Assembly: GCA_900549495.1 (NCBI GenBank)
Contig: UROL01000025.1
Coordinates: 1 to 15,706, forward strand
Direction of reading: 5' to 3'
Source: an uncultured Eubacteriales bacterium
Lineage (GTDB): Bacteria; Bacillota; Clostridia; Oscillospirales; Oscillospiraceae
Length of the DNA stretch: 15,706 bases
The notes under the pieces were generated by a model that did no database searches, was not told the DNA's origin, and worked only from the letters and a program-made list of their open reading frames with translations. Both the position numbers and the translations under genes were made by a program. Below, piece after piece: positions 1 through 6,612 of the stretch; positions within the stretch are counted from its first letter, which is position 1; each line of letters opens with the position of its first letter.

Positions 1-28
1 GGCAGCGTCAGATGTGTATAAGAGACAG
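1..28 (+). other. Nextera (Tn5) sequencing adapter remnant, not genomic
   Basis: Bases 10-28 read AGATGTGTATAAGAGACAG, the 19-bp Tn5 mosaic end used in Nextera libraries. The preceding nine bases (GGCAGCGTC) match the inner part of the Nextera read-1 adapter. The stretch is therefore an untrimmed adapter at the end of an assembled contig. Genomic sequence begins at about base 29, and the gene there is truncated by the contig end rather than by biology. Confidence 0.97.
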
Positions 29-257
29 GGGGACGGCGGCGGGTATTTACCGCATCGTAATCAAAGACGGCTCTGCCCTTCTGGGACAGATTGTCTGAGG
101 AACTGTCTTCGTCCAGTTGAAAATCGTCGTTCAGGATGTCGTCTGTATCCGCAGAGGAAGTGTCCAGCGTGGTTCCGGGAGCCCAGCCGCAAACCGGGCA
201 AGCGCCTGTGGAATCATCATAGGTTGTGCCGCAGATATCGCATACAATCTTGCTCAT
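29..257 (-). CDS. Zinc-ribbon protein, 5' part only
   Basis: Only the first 76 codons are present; the rest is lost at the contig end. The start is the ATG at 255-257, nine bases after a perfect AGGAGG (266-271). The protein begins MSKIVCDICG and carries two Cys-x2-Cys knuckles (C6/C9 and C20/C23) that should bind one structural zinc. An acidic Asp/Ser-rich low-complexity segment follows (about residues 32-58), then a basic stretch. Zinc ribbons of this kind often form the cytoplasmic N-terminus of longer clostridial proteins with further domains, so the visible part does not define the function. It is divergently transcribed from the Ser/Thr kinase at 401 with only 143 bp between the two starts, so a shared signalling role is plausible but unproven. 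Confidence 0.85.
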
Positions 258-306
258 AAATGAAACCTCCTGACATGACGGGTACGCATACCCATCCTTT
301 CGACAC

Positions 307-335
307 ATTATATCACATTTGTTTCAAGAAAACAA
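307..335 (-). promoter_or_regulatory. Promoter of the zinc-ribbon gene
   Basis: Read on the minus strand, TTGTTT (330-335) is followed after 17 bp by a perfect TATAAT (307-312). A TGA just before the -10 makes an extended -10. A small dyad, GGGTA-N4-TACCC (280-293), lies in the 5' leader. The promoter is back to back with that of the divergent kinase. Confidence 0.75.
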
Positions 336-346
336 GCACAAACATA

Positions 347-375
347 TTGCATTTTTTGTAATTTTCGATTATGAT
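347..375 (+). promoter_or_regulatory. Promoter of the Ser/Thr kinase gene
   Basis: TTGCAT (347-352), a 17-bp spacer, then TATGAT (370-375) is a near-consensus sigma-A promoter. Its -10 box contains the ATG at 371, so that ATG lies upstream of the expected transcription start (about 382) and cannot be the initiation codon of this transcript. Confidence 0.8.
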
Positions 376-400
376 ACAGGGGATAAAGGAGGCGATTGTA

Positions 401-3400
401 TTGCCTGAACAACTGACTGTCTCTCCATTGCTGGACGGCTTCACCGTGGGTTCGCCGGTGGGCGACCGCTACGGCGTGAGCTGCTATCCCGCCGTCCGGG
501 GGGATTCCCAGCGGAAATACATTGTGAAGGTGATTTCTGTTCCCGCATCCCAAACCCAGCTGGATGCGCTGCTGATTACCGGCGCATACAAGGATTCGGC
601 CCAGGCGGCGGAGTATTACCGCACCGTGGCAGAGGATATTGTGCAGGAGACGGAGCTGCTGAAAAAGCTCTCCCGGCTGGAGGGGTTTGTTCCCTATGAG
701 GGCTGCCAGATGGAGCCCATGCAGAAGAACAGAATTGGCTATCAGGTGTTCCTGCTCAGCGGCTTCCGGCTTTCTCTGGAGCGCTATATGCACCGGCACA
801 CTGTGTCCCATTTGGAGGCGGTGAACCTGGGCATTGACCTGTGTACCGCTCTGGCGGCCTGCCGGAATGAGGGAATGCTGTATGCGGATTTGAAGCCCTC
901 TAACATCTTTATTTCCAATAAAAAGGAATATAAGATTGGGGATTTGGGCTTCGTTCCCCTGGACTCCCTGAAATTTACCCCCATGCCCGAGAAGTTCCGC
1001 AGCAACTACACCGCCCCGGAGCTGCTGGATGATTTGGCCGTGCTGAACGAGACGGCGGATACCTATAGTGCGGGCCTGATTCTCTACCAGATTTTCAACA
1101 ACGGCCAGCTGCCTGCGGATTTGACCAAGCCCCTGCCTGCACCGGCTACGGCAGATGAGGAAATGACGGGTATTTTGCAGAGAGCCTGCGACCCCGACCC
1201 GGCAAAGCGCTGGGAGAATCCCTCCCAGATGCGCCAGGCGCTGATTGACTATATGCAGCGCAACACCATCAACAATGTGCCCATTATGGAGCCCATTACC
1301 GGCGCTGCCGTCCCCGGGGACAGCTACCGCACCGCCCAGTTCCCTGCCCAGTCTGAGCCCCAGGATACCGACGCCCCGGCAGTGCCGCAGCAGGAGCTGC
1401 CCCCGGAGATGCCGGATTCCCAGGAAGCCCCGGAGCCAATGCAGGAACCCACGGAGGAAGCCTCCCAGGAGCCCGCACCCCAGGAGCCTATCCAGGAATC
1501 ACCGGCGGAGCCGGAGGAGCCGGAAAAACCGGAAGAGCCGGAGCAGCCGGAGCAGCCGGATGCATGGGAGGCGCCAGTGCCGGAAGCGCCTGCGCCGGAG
1601 GAAAATGCCCAGCAGGAGGATGCTCCGCCAGACGCCACCGGTTCCGACCAGTCCCTCTGGCAAGCTGACGAAGCATCTGCACCGGAAAGCCCCCAGCCCC
1701 AGGCCGAAGGGGCGCTGGAGCTGGACTTCGACAGCCTTGGTGTGGAGGAGGTGGCTGCTGCCGAATTTGCCGCCATCACCCAGGATGACCCGGAGCTGCA
1801 AGCCCCGGCCCAGGAGGAGCTCCCGGAACCGGAAATGGATTTGGATGCAGAGCTCCAGTCCCTGAACCAGTTGCTTCGGGCCTCTGAAAAGCCAGTGACC
1901 CGGGAGCGGAAAAAGAATCCCAACGTAGAGCCTGTGGTGATTAAGAAACCCAAGAAGCGGAAATCCGCAGTGGGCGTGCTGTTTACCATCTTCCTGCTGT
2001 GCCTGCTGCTGGCAGGAGGCGTGTGGGGCTATATGTACTATTCCAGCGAGTATCTGCAAACCGTCAACGGCATGACCGTGCAGGAGGAAGAGGGTAAGCT
2101 GGTTGTCCAGCTGGATTCCAACGTCCGGGATGGCCTGCTGAATGTGGTTTGCACCGATACCTATGGCAATTCCTCCACCCAGCCTGTCCAGGAAAACCGG
2201 GCGGAATTCACCAGAATTACCCCGGGCACCTTCTATACCCTCCAGGTGGAGATTACCGGCCTGCACAAGCTGACCAGCCCTGTCTCCCAGGTGTATACCA
2301 CCCAGGGCACCACCAGCATTGTTGCCCTGAACGCCACTCCCGGCGCCCAGGATGGCAGCGTGAATTTGACCATGGTGGTGGAGGGAGCCGAGCCGAGTAA
2401 GTGGCAGGTGTTCTACAGCGCAGAGGGGGAGCCGGAGCTGACCAAGACCTTCAGCGGCCACAACGTCACCGTGGACCACCTGACCCTGGGCAAGTGCTAT
2501 ACCTTCCGGATGGAAACCCTGGAGGGCATCACCCACACCCCGGCCAGCGGCCAGAACACGGTGGAGTATACCCCGGTGCAGATTATCGCCGTCCGGGATT
2601 TGTCGGTGGTATCCTTCTCCGATGGCAACCTGGTTATCCAGTGGGGCAATACCGCCACTACAGAGCCGGACTATTGGGTGGTTCGCTGTTCCGGTGAGGG
2701 ATACGACGAAACCCAGCAGGTCACCGGCCACCAGGCCACCTTCACCGGTATTTCCGAGAGCAAGCCCTATAATGTGGACGTGTGCGCCAACGGAATGACC
2801 CAGTCCTCCCGGCTGTCCATCTCCGCCAACCCGGTTACCCTGACGGATTTCCAAGTGGATGACACCAATTCCCAGGAGCTGAAGCTCAGCTGGCAGTTCC
2901 ACGGTGCCGCCCCCGAGGGCGGCTGGCAGGTTATCTACACCCTGGACAGCAGCAGCTTGCCCAGCGCCGTGAAGGCCAGCGGCACCAGCGCCGTGGTGGC
3001 CCCCCGGATCCCCGGTGCGGTATACCACTTCACCGTCCAGACCTCCGACGAGACCTCGGTGTTCAACGGCACCCAGAGCTATACCTGCCCGGCGGCCAAG
3101 GACTACAGCGGCCACGGTGTCACCAAGAGCACCCTTACCGCCAAGCTGCTGGTGACCCCCGACAATGCCGATTGGGCCTCCGGTGCGGTTTCCAGCGACA
3201 AGTTCTTGCAGAGCTTCAACGTGGGCCAGAAGATTTCCGTGGTGCTGCAAAACAGCTACGGCGTCTACCTGGACGACGAGCAGATGAGCATCCTCTATGT
3301 GTTCCGGAATGCCCAGGGCGAGGTTGCCCCGGAGCTCATCGGCGAGGACAGCAAGACCTGGCGAGAGCTCTTCGCCTCGTCGGATTCCCGCAGCGCCGGT

Positions 3401-3499
3401 ATGGATGTGCCCGTAGCCCCCACAACTCCGGGCAGCTATGTGCTGGACATCTACTTCAACGGCACCCTGGCCGCCTCGGCCAACCTGTCCATTTCCTGA
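401..3499 (+). CDS. Membrane Ser/Thr protein kinase with Pro/Glu linker and FN3-like ectodomain
   Basis: Predicted single-pass membrane kinase of 1032 residues that phosphorylates Ser/Thr in the cytoplasm and projects a beta-rich ectodomain. The start is TTG at 401, eight bases after GGAGG (388-392). The in-frame ATG at 371 lies inside the promoter -10. The kinase domain covers about residues 1-290: Gly-rich loop (GSPVGDRYG), ATP-anchoring K43, catalytic loop YADLKPSN (D163, K165, N168), DLG (D181) and APE. The usual HRD is YAD and DFG is DLG, but catalytic Asp, Asn and Lys remain, so activity is likely though the activation mode may be unusual. Residues about 315-510 are Pro/Glu-rich with PEEPEQPEQP-type repeats. 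One TM helix spans about 522-547. About four FN3-like repeats and a distinct C-terminal beta domain follow. It resembles other bacterial eukaryotic-like kinases with extracellular sensor repeats, but FN3 replaces the PASTA repeats of PknB/PrkC. No PP2C phosphatase gene is in view. Confidence 0.92.
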   Translation: MPEQLTVSPLLDGFTVGSPVGDRYGVSCYPAVRGDSQRKYIVKVISVPASQTQLDALLITGAYKDSAQAAEYYRTVAEDIVQETELLKKLSRLEGFVPYEGCQMEPMQKNRIGYQVFLLSGFRLSLERYMHRHTVSHLEAVNLGIDLCTALAACRNEGMLYADLKPSNIFISNKKEYKIGDLGFVPLDSLKFTPMPEKFRSNYTAPELLDDLAVLNETADTYSAGLILYQIFNNGQLPADLTKPLPAPATADEEMTGILQRACDPDPAKRWENPSQMRQALIDYMQRNTINNVPIMEPITGAAVPGDSYRTAQFPAQSEPQDTDAPAVPQQELPPEMPDSQEAPEPMQEPTEEASQEPAPQEPIQESPAEPEEPEKPEEPEQPEQPDAWEAPVPEAPAPEENAQQEDAPPDATGSDQSLWQADEASAPESPQPQAEGALELDFDSLGVEEVAAAEFAAITQDDPELQAPAQEELPEPEMDLDAELQSLNQLLRASEKPVTRERKKNPNVEPVVIKKPKKRKSAVGVLFTIFLLCLLLAGGVWGYMYYSSEYLQTVNGMTVQEEEGKLVVQLDSNVRDGLLNVVCTDTYGNSSTQPVQENRAEFTRITPGTFYTLQVEITGLHKLTSPVSQVYTTQGTTSIVALNATPGAQDGSVNLTMVVEGAEPSKWQVFYSAEGEPELTKTFSGHNVTVDHLTLGKCYTFRMETLEGITHTPASGQNTVEYTPVQIIAVRDLSVVSFSDGNLVIQWGNTATTEPDYWVVRCSGEGYDETQQVTGHQATFTGISESKPYNVDVCANGMTQSSRLSISANPVTLTDFQVDDTNSQELKLSWQFHGAAPEGGWQVIYTLDSSSLPSAVKASGTSAVVAPRIPGAVYHFTVQTSDETSVFNGTQSYTCPAAKDYSGHGVTKSTLTAKLLVTPDNADWASGAVSSDKFLQSFNVGQKISVVLQNSYGVYLDDEQMSILYVFRNAQGEVAPELIGEDSKTWRELFASSDSRSAGMDVPVAPTTPGSYVLDIYFNGTLAASANLSIS

Positions 3500-3516
3500 T
3501 TTGTTGCTGCATGTTT

Positions 3517-3548
3517 GCCCCTGGTGCTCCGGCACCAGGGGCGTTTTT
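3517..3548 (+). terminator. Intrinsic terminator after the kinase gene
   Basis: An 11-bp perfect GC-rich stem (3517-3527 with 3532-3542) closes a TCCG loop and is followed by G and five T (3544-3548). It lies 17 bp past the kinase stop codon and separates that unit from the next promoter. Confidence 0.93.
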
Positions 3549-3587
3549 CCGGCAAACAGAAATTTCCATAAAATAATTCGCTGAAAG

Positions 3588-3618
3588 TTCACAAATTCCC
3601 ATTCGGTTGTGGTATAAT
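3588..3618 (+). promoter_or_regulatory. Promoter of the phospholipase C-like gene
   Basis: A perfect TATAAT (3613-3618) preceded by TGG gives an extended -10. The -35 is weak: TTCACA (3588-3593) at 19 bp is the best candidate. Extended -10 promoters tolerate a poor -35. Any upstream start such as the TTG at 3607 would overlap this promoter. Confidence 0.7.
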
Positions 3619-3648
3619 GCAAAAAATAACGAATTTGGGAGGCATGTA

Positions 3649-4218
3649 ATGCGGAATAAGAGTCATTCCACCATGGGGCGGATTTTACTGCAGGAGTATC
3701 TTCCAGATGCTCCCCGGGCCCGGGCGAAGATTTTCCTGCTGGGCTGCACCCAGCCGGACAAGAACCCCGCCACCTATCTCAAGGGTTCCCTGCGTAGCCA
3801 GTGGATGCGGGGGCACAACTATGGCAACGCCAGCCGGTTTATGATGCGCTTGGCCATGCGGCTGGATGGAAAGCAGTCCTTTTCCCCCTGGGACTATTAC
3901 TGCCTGGGAAAGCTGATTCACTATACCATGGATGCCTTTACCTACGCCCACAATGAGCAGTTTGATACCCGACTGAAGGAACACAGGGAGTATGAGGTTC
4001 AGCTGCAAAATTATTTCCTGAGCCAGGTAGACAACTGCCAGACCCCCTCCTTCCGCTATTGCGGCTCTCCCGCAGCACTGATTCGCTGGATGCATGCCGC
4101 CTACGCCCGGCAACCCGGCAGTATCGAGACAGATACGGACTATACCTTCCGCACCTGCTGCATGCTGACCCAGCGCCTCACCGCCGGCCTGACACCAAAA
4201 CATCCCGCCTTTGCATAA
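3649..4218 (+). CDS. Zinc-dependent phospholipase C-like protein
   Basis: Small 189-residue protein resembling the clostridial zinc-dependent phospholipase C / S1-P1 nuclease fold family. The start is ATG 3649, six bases after GGGAGG (3637-3642). An in-frame TTG at 3607 lies inside the promoter and is rejected. Likely metal ligands and conserved residues are H6, D37 (in GCTQPD), H56 (GHNYGN), and H91, D95 and H101 in the segment LGKLIHYTMDAFTYAHN, whose HxxxD spacing is typical of the family. An HREYE motif follows. There is no signal peptide, unlike secreted clostridial alpha-toxin, and no C-terminal membrane-binding domain, so a housekeeping or intracellular hydrolase is more likely than a toxin. 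The substrate is unknown. The gene is monocistronic, with its own promoter and terminator. Confidence 0.82.
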   Translation: MRNKSHSTMGRILLQEYLPDAPRARAKIFLLGCTQPDKNPATYLKGSLRSQWMRGHNYGNASRFMMRLAMRLDGKQSFSPWDYYCLGKLIHYTMDAFTYAHNEQFDTRLKEHREYEVQLQNYFLSQVDNCQTPSFRYCGSPAALIRWMHAAYARQPGSIETDTDYTFRTCCMLTQRLTAGLTPKHPAFA

Positions 4219-4266
4219 CAATCGTCCCAAGCAGTGCTTTGCATAGGCAGTTCTTCAAAGTTAGCC

Positions 4267-4305
4267 AAATCCCCCATCTGTGAGTAATCACGGATGGGGG
4301 ATTTT
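4267..4305 (+). terminator. Intrinsic terminator after the phospholipase C-like gene
   Basis: A 17-bp stem (4267-4283 with 4288-4304) with one T-G wobble, a GTAA loop, and a trailing ATTTT. The A/T flanks are symmetric, so it may also stop transcription arriving on the minus strand from the redox operon. Confidence 0.9.
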
Positions 4306-4375
4306 AGCAATGTTTAGGCCCATGGCGGCAGAGCTGAGCTTGCCCCATTTGCGCTGAATATACGTTGCATGGCAG

Positions 4376-4403
4376 TTCCCCGGCCCTTTGGGGTGCCGGG
4401 GAA
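4376..4403 (-). terminator. Hairpin downstream of the flavodoxin gene
   Basis: TTCCCCGGC and GCCGGGGAA (4376-4384, 4395-4403) form a perfect 9-bp stem directly after the flavodoxin stop. No T-run follows on the minus strand, so it may act as a 3' stabiliser, with the A/T-flanked hairpin at 4267-4304 being the real stop. Confidence 0.55.
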
Positions 4404-4409
4404 TGCTTG

Positions 4410-4931
4410 TTATTTGGTGGCTTCTATGCTCTGTACCCAGCTGCTCAGGGCATCCTCTGCTTCGTCCACATGGCTGCCGTGGATGGCAAGTCCTTGGGTG
4501 ACCCTTGCGCCGGGGGCGGCGGAGCGCAGATCCTTCTCGGAGTGGGCAAGTCCGCTGCCCTCGTGGGTGCAGAAGGGGTGGATGGTCTTGCCGGTGAAAT
4601 CGTAGTGCTCCAGGAAGGTGAACACTGCCATGGGCATGGTGCCGCAGAAATTGGGGTAGCCCAGATAGATTTCCTGGTAGCCGTCCAGATTTTCCGGCAG
4701 ATTCACCAGGGCTGGCCGGGCGTGAGCCTTGCTATCCTCCACGGCCTGGGCGACGCACTCCCGGTAGCTTTCCGAATAGGGCTTCTCCTGCTGGATTTCC
4801 AGCAGGCTTCCACCGGTGAGAGCGGCCAGCTTCTGGGCACACCGGGCGGTGTTGCCGGTTTCAATTTTCCGGTAGGAGCCGCCGAAATAATTCTCTCCTG
4901 CCCGGGAGTAATATGCAATCAGAATTGCCAT
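4410..4931 (-). CDS. Flavodoxin-family protein
   Basis: A 173-residue flavodoxin-like protein predicted to bind FMN and carry electrons in the cytoplasm. The N-terminus (MAILIAYYSRAGENYFGG) is the first beta strand plus phosphate-binding loop typical of the flavodoxin_4 type. Next comes the segment GNTARCAQKLA that continues the loop helix, then YLGYPNFCGTMPMAVFTFLE, which matches the strand and loop that contact the isoalloxazine ring. The start is ATG 4931, five bases after a GAGGTG site. It begins 11 bp after the stop of the aldo/keto reductase, so the two are almost certainly co-transcribed and translated together. It may be an electron donor for, or act alongside, that Fe-S reductase. 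A flavodoxin-like NAD(P)H-quinone or FMN reductase is the main alternative. Confidence 0.9.
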   Translation of the reverse strand: MAILIAYYSRAGENYFGGSYRKIETGNTARCAQKLAALTGGSLLEIQQEKPYSESYRECVAQAVEDSKAHARPALVNLPENLDGYQEIYLGYPNFCGTMPMAVFTFLEHYDFTGKTIHPFCTHEGSGLAHSEKDLRSAAPGARVTQGLAIHGSHVDEAEDALSSWVQSIEATK

Positions 4932-4942
4932 GAGGGCACCTC

Positions 4943-6052
4943 TTATTCCTTCTCGAATTCCTTAGCCACATCCTCCAGCAGCTGACGGATGGGCAGATGC
5001 TGGGGGCAGACCTTCTCGCACTTGCCGCATTTCAGGCAGTCGGATGCCTTCCGGCCCGGGCCGGTGTGGACATCATGGTAGTAGAAGTCGGCATTCCAGT
5101 CACGGTGCATCTGCTTGGTGTTCATAATGGCAAACAGGTCGGGGATGGAGATATGCTGGGGGCAGCCGTCGGTGCAATAGCGGCAGGCGGTGCAGGGAAT
5201 CAGATTCTTGGACATGAAAATCTGTTGCACCTGATGGACGGCCTCCATTTCCTTTTCGTTCAGGGGCTGGAAGTCCTTCATATAGGAGAGGTTATCCATC
5301 ATCTGCTGCATATCGCTCATGCCGGAGAGTACCATCATCATGCCGGGGAAACCGGCGGCGAAGCGGATGGCATAGCTGGCGGGGCTGCCGCCATGGAGCT
5401 CCTCCAGCACCTTCTTGGCTTCGTCGGGCAGATTTACCAGGTTGCCGCCCTTTACCGGCTCCATGACAATGACCGGCTTGTTGTATTTCCGGCAGACCTC
5501 ATAGACCCTGCGGCTCTGGACGGCCAAATCGTCATAGTCCAGATAGTTGAACTGAATCTGCACCACCTCGATTTCGGGGTAGTCGTTCAAAATCTGCTCC
5601 AGGAATTCTGCCCGGTCGTGGAAGGAGATGCCCACATGGCGCACCTTGCCCTCCTTCTTCAGCTGGAAGGCCGTCTCGTAGGCCCGGCACTGCTTGTAGT
5701 GGGGATAGCAGCTTTCGCTCTGGGAGTGCATCAGGTAGAAGTCGAAGTACTCCACGCCGCAGGCATCCAGCTGGCTTTGCAGCAGGGGCCGGATGTCTGC
5801 CTCGGTTTTGAAAAAGCCGCCGGAGAGCTTGTTGGTCAGGATGTACTTGTCCCGGGGATAGCGGCTGGTGAGGCACTCTTTCAGCGCAGGCTCGCTTTTG
5901 CCCTGGATATAGCCGTGGGCGGTGTCAAAATAGTTAAAGCCTGCCTCCAAAAAGGCATCCACCATTTTCTTGGTCTGGTCGATATCCACCTCTTCGCCCT
6001 GCATGGGCAGCCGCATGCAGCCAAAGCCAAAATTCTTTTTAATTGTATCCAT
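4943..6052 (-). CDS. Aldo/keto reductase with C-terminal 2x[4Fe-4S] ferredoxin domain
   Basis: A 369-residue oxidoreductase. Residues 1-270 form the AKR barrel with the catalytic tetrad visible: D43 and Y48 (FDTAHGY), K75 (TNK) and H109 (YLMH). The C-terminal ~100 residues carry two cysteine clusters, CTACRYCTDGCP and CLKCGKCEKVCP, each suited to one [4Fe-4S] cluster. This is the widespread anaerobe AKR/ferredoxin fusion; its natural substrate is generally unknown. The start is ATG 6052, seven bases after AAGGAG (6060-6065). It is first in a two-gene operon with the flavodoxin, which suggests electrons may come from reduced ferredoxin or flavodoxin as well as, or instead of, NAD(P)H. It is divergent from a merR-type gene whose operator lies in this gene's promoter. 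Confidence 0.94.
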   Translation of the reverse strand: MDTIKKNFGFGCMRLPMQGEEVDIDQTKKMVDAFLEAGFNYFDTAHGYIQGKSEPALKECLTSRYPRDKYILTNKLSGGFFKTEADIRPLLQSQLDACGVEYFDFYLMHSQSESCYPHYKQCRAYETAFQLKKEGKVRHVGISFHDRAEFLEQILNDYPEIEVVQIQFNYLDYDDLAVQSRRVYEVCRKYNKPVIVMEPVKGGNLVNLPDEAKKVLEELHGGSPASYAIRFAAGFPGMMMVLSGMSDMQQMMDNLSYMKDFQPLNEKEMEAVHQVQQIFMSKNLIPCTACRYCTDGCPQHISIPDLFAIMNTKQMHRDWNADFYYHDVHTGPGRKASDCLKCGKCEKVCPQHLPIRQLLEDVAKEFEKE

Positions 6053-6087
6053 GGAAATGCTCCTTCCTAGTTTTGCATTCTGCTTGG

Positions 6088-6116
6088 TTGACTTATGGAA
6101 TGGGGTATGGTACTAT
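6088..6116 (+). promoter_or_regulatory. Promoter of the merR-type gene
   Basis: TTGACT (6088-6093), 17 bp, TACTAT (6111-6116), preceded by TGG. The expected transcription start near 6123 touches the dyad at 6125-6141, so MerR bound at its operator would also be placed to limit its own transcription. Confidence 0.7.
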
Positions 6117-6145
6117 TCTATCACCCGGTAGCGGCTACCGGTCAA
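6115..6145 (-). promoter_or_regulatory. MerR-type promoter and operator of the redox operon
   Basis: On the minus strand: TTGACC (6140-6145), a 19-bp spacer, TAGAAT (6115-6120). The spacer is overlong, as in promoters that MerR proteins activate by DNA untwisting. A perfect dyad, CCGGTAGCGGCTACCGG (6125-6141; 8-bp arms, one central base), fills the spacer and runs into the -35. This is the same arrangement as the CueR site at copA. Confidence 0.85.
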
Positions 6146-6147
6146 GA

Positions 6148-6164
6148 CCTTTTTTCAAAAAAGG
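6148..6164 (+). promoter_or_regulatory. Perfect A/T dyad covering the merR ribosome binding site
   Basis: CCTTTTTTCAAAAAAGG is self-complementary around one central C. Its right end includes AAGG of the AAGGAG Shine-Dalgarno (6161-6166), seven bases before the ATG at 6174. Folding in the mRNA would partly hide the ribosome site. Stability is modest because the stem is mostly A-T. Confidence 0.5.
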
Positions 6165-6173
6165 AGTGTTTAT

Positions 6174-6563
6174 ATGTATTCTATGAAAGAAGCCTGCGCT
6201 CTCACCGGGATGCGTTACGAAAATCTGAAATTCTATTGCAACCAGGGGCTGGTGCCCAATGTAAAGCGGGACAGCCACAATTACCGCCTGTTTGACGACG
6301 GAGATATTAAGTGGATTCAAAGCCTGAACTGTCTGAAAAACTGCGGCATGGGCATCGAGGAGATGAAGCGCTACCTGGATCTTTGCCGGGAGGGGCAGAC
6401 CACCATCCCCCAGCGTAAGGCCATTCTGGCAGACAAAAAGGAGTCCCTGCTCCAATCCATCCAGCAGCTGCAAAAGGCCATTGACTATATCGACTGGAAG
6501 CAGAGCTACTACGACCGTATCCTCTCCGGAGAGGAAATCCCCAGCAGCAGCTTTACCCATTAG
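6174..6563 (+). CDS. MerR-family transcriptional regulator
   Basis: A 129-residue regulator. The N-terminal winged helix-turn-helix (YSMKEACALTG, residues 2-12, then YENLKFYCNQGL and NYRLFDDGD) is the MerR signature. A long helix with Leu/Ile heptads (about residues 72-108) is the antiparallel dimerisation coil. The C-terminal tail is short (GEEIPSSSFTH), without a dedicated drug-binding domain. Cysteines lie only in the DNA-binding half and hinge, so a metal-thiol effector site like that of MerR or CueR is not evident. The start is ATG 6174 with AAGGAG seven bases upstream. It is divergent from the AKR-flavodoxin operon, whose promoter contains the likely operator, so it probably activates that operon in response to an unknown electrophile or redox signal. 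The GH3 gene follows 49 bp later with no terminator visible between, so read-through is possible. Confidence 0.92.
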   Translation: MYSMKEACALTGMRYENLKFYCNQGLVPNVKRDSHNYRLFDDGDIKWIQSLNCLKNCGMGIEEMKRYLDLCREGQTTIPQRKAILADKKESLLQSIQQLQKAIDYIDWKQSYYDRILSGEEIPSSSFTH

Positions 6564-6612
6564 ATTTCCCGGATGAAAAAATTGCAGAAATATAGACAGG
6601 AGTGAAAGAAAT

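Noticed and set aside
1499..3622. 707-codon open frame antisense to the kinase gene
   Set aside because: It lies opposite a clear kinase/FN3 gene, has no ribosome site, crosses a terminator and reads as low-complexity Gly/His-rich sequence. It arises from the GC-rich codon use of the real gene.
3649..4218. Secreted phospholipase C toxin
   Set aside because: No signal peptide and no C-terminal membrane-binding domain; only the short catalytic-type fold is present.
4997..6070. 357-codon open frame antisense to the aldo/keto reductase
   Set aside because: Opposite a well-supported enzyme gene with catalytic and Fe-S motifs; the frame has no recognisable domain or ribosome site.
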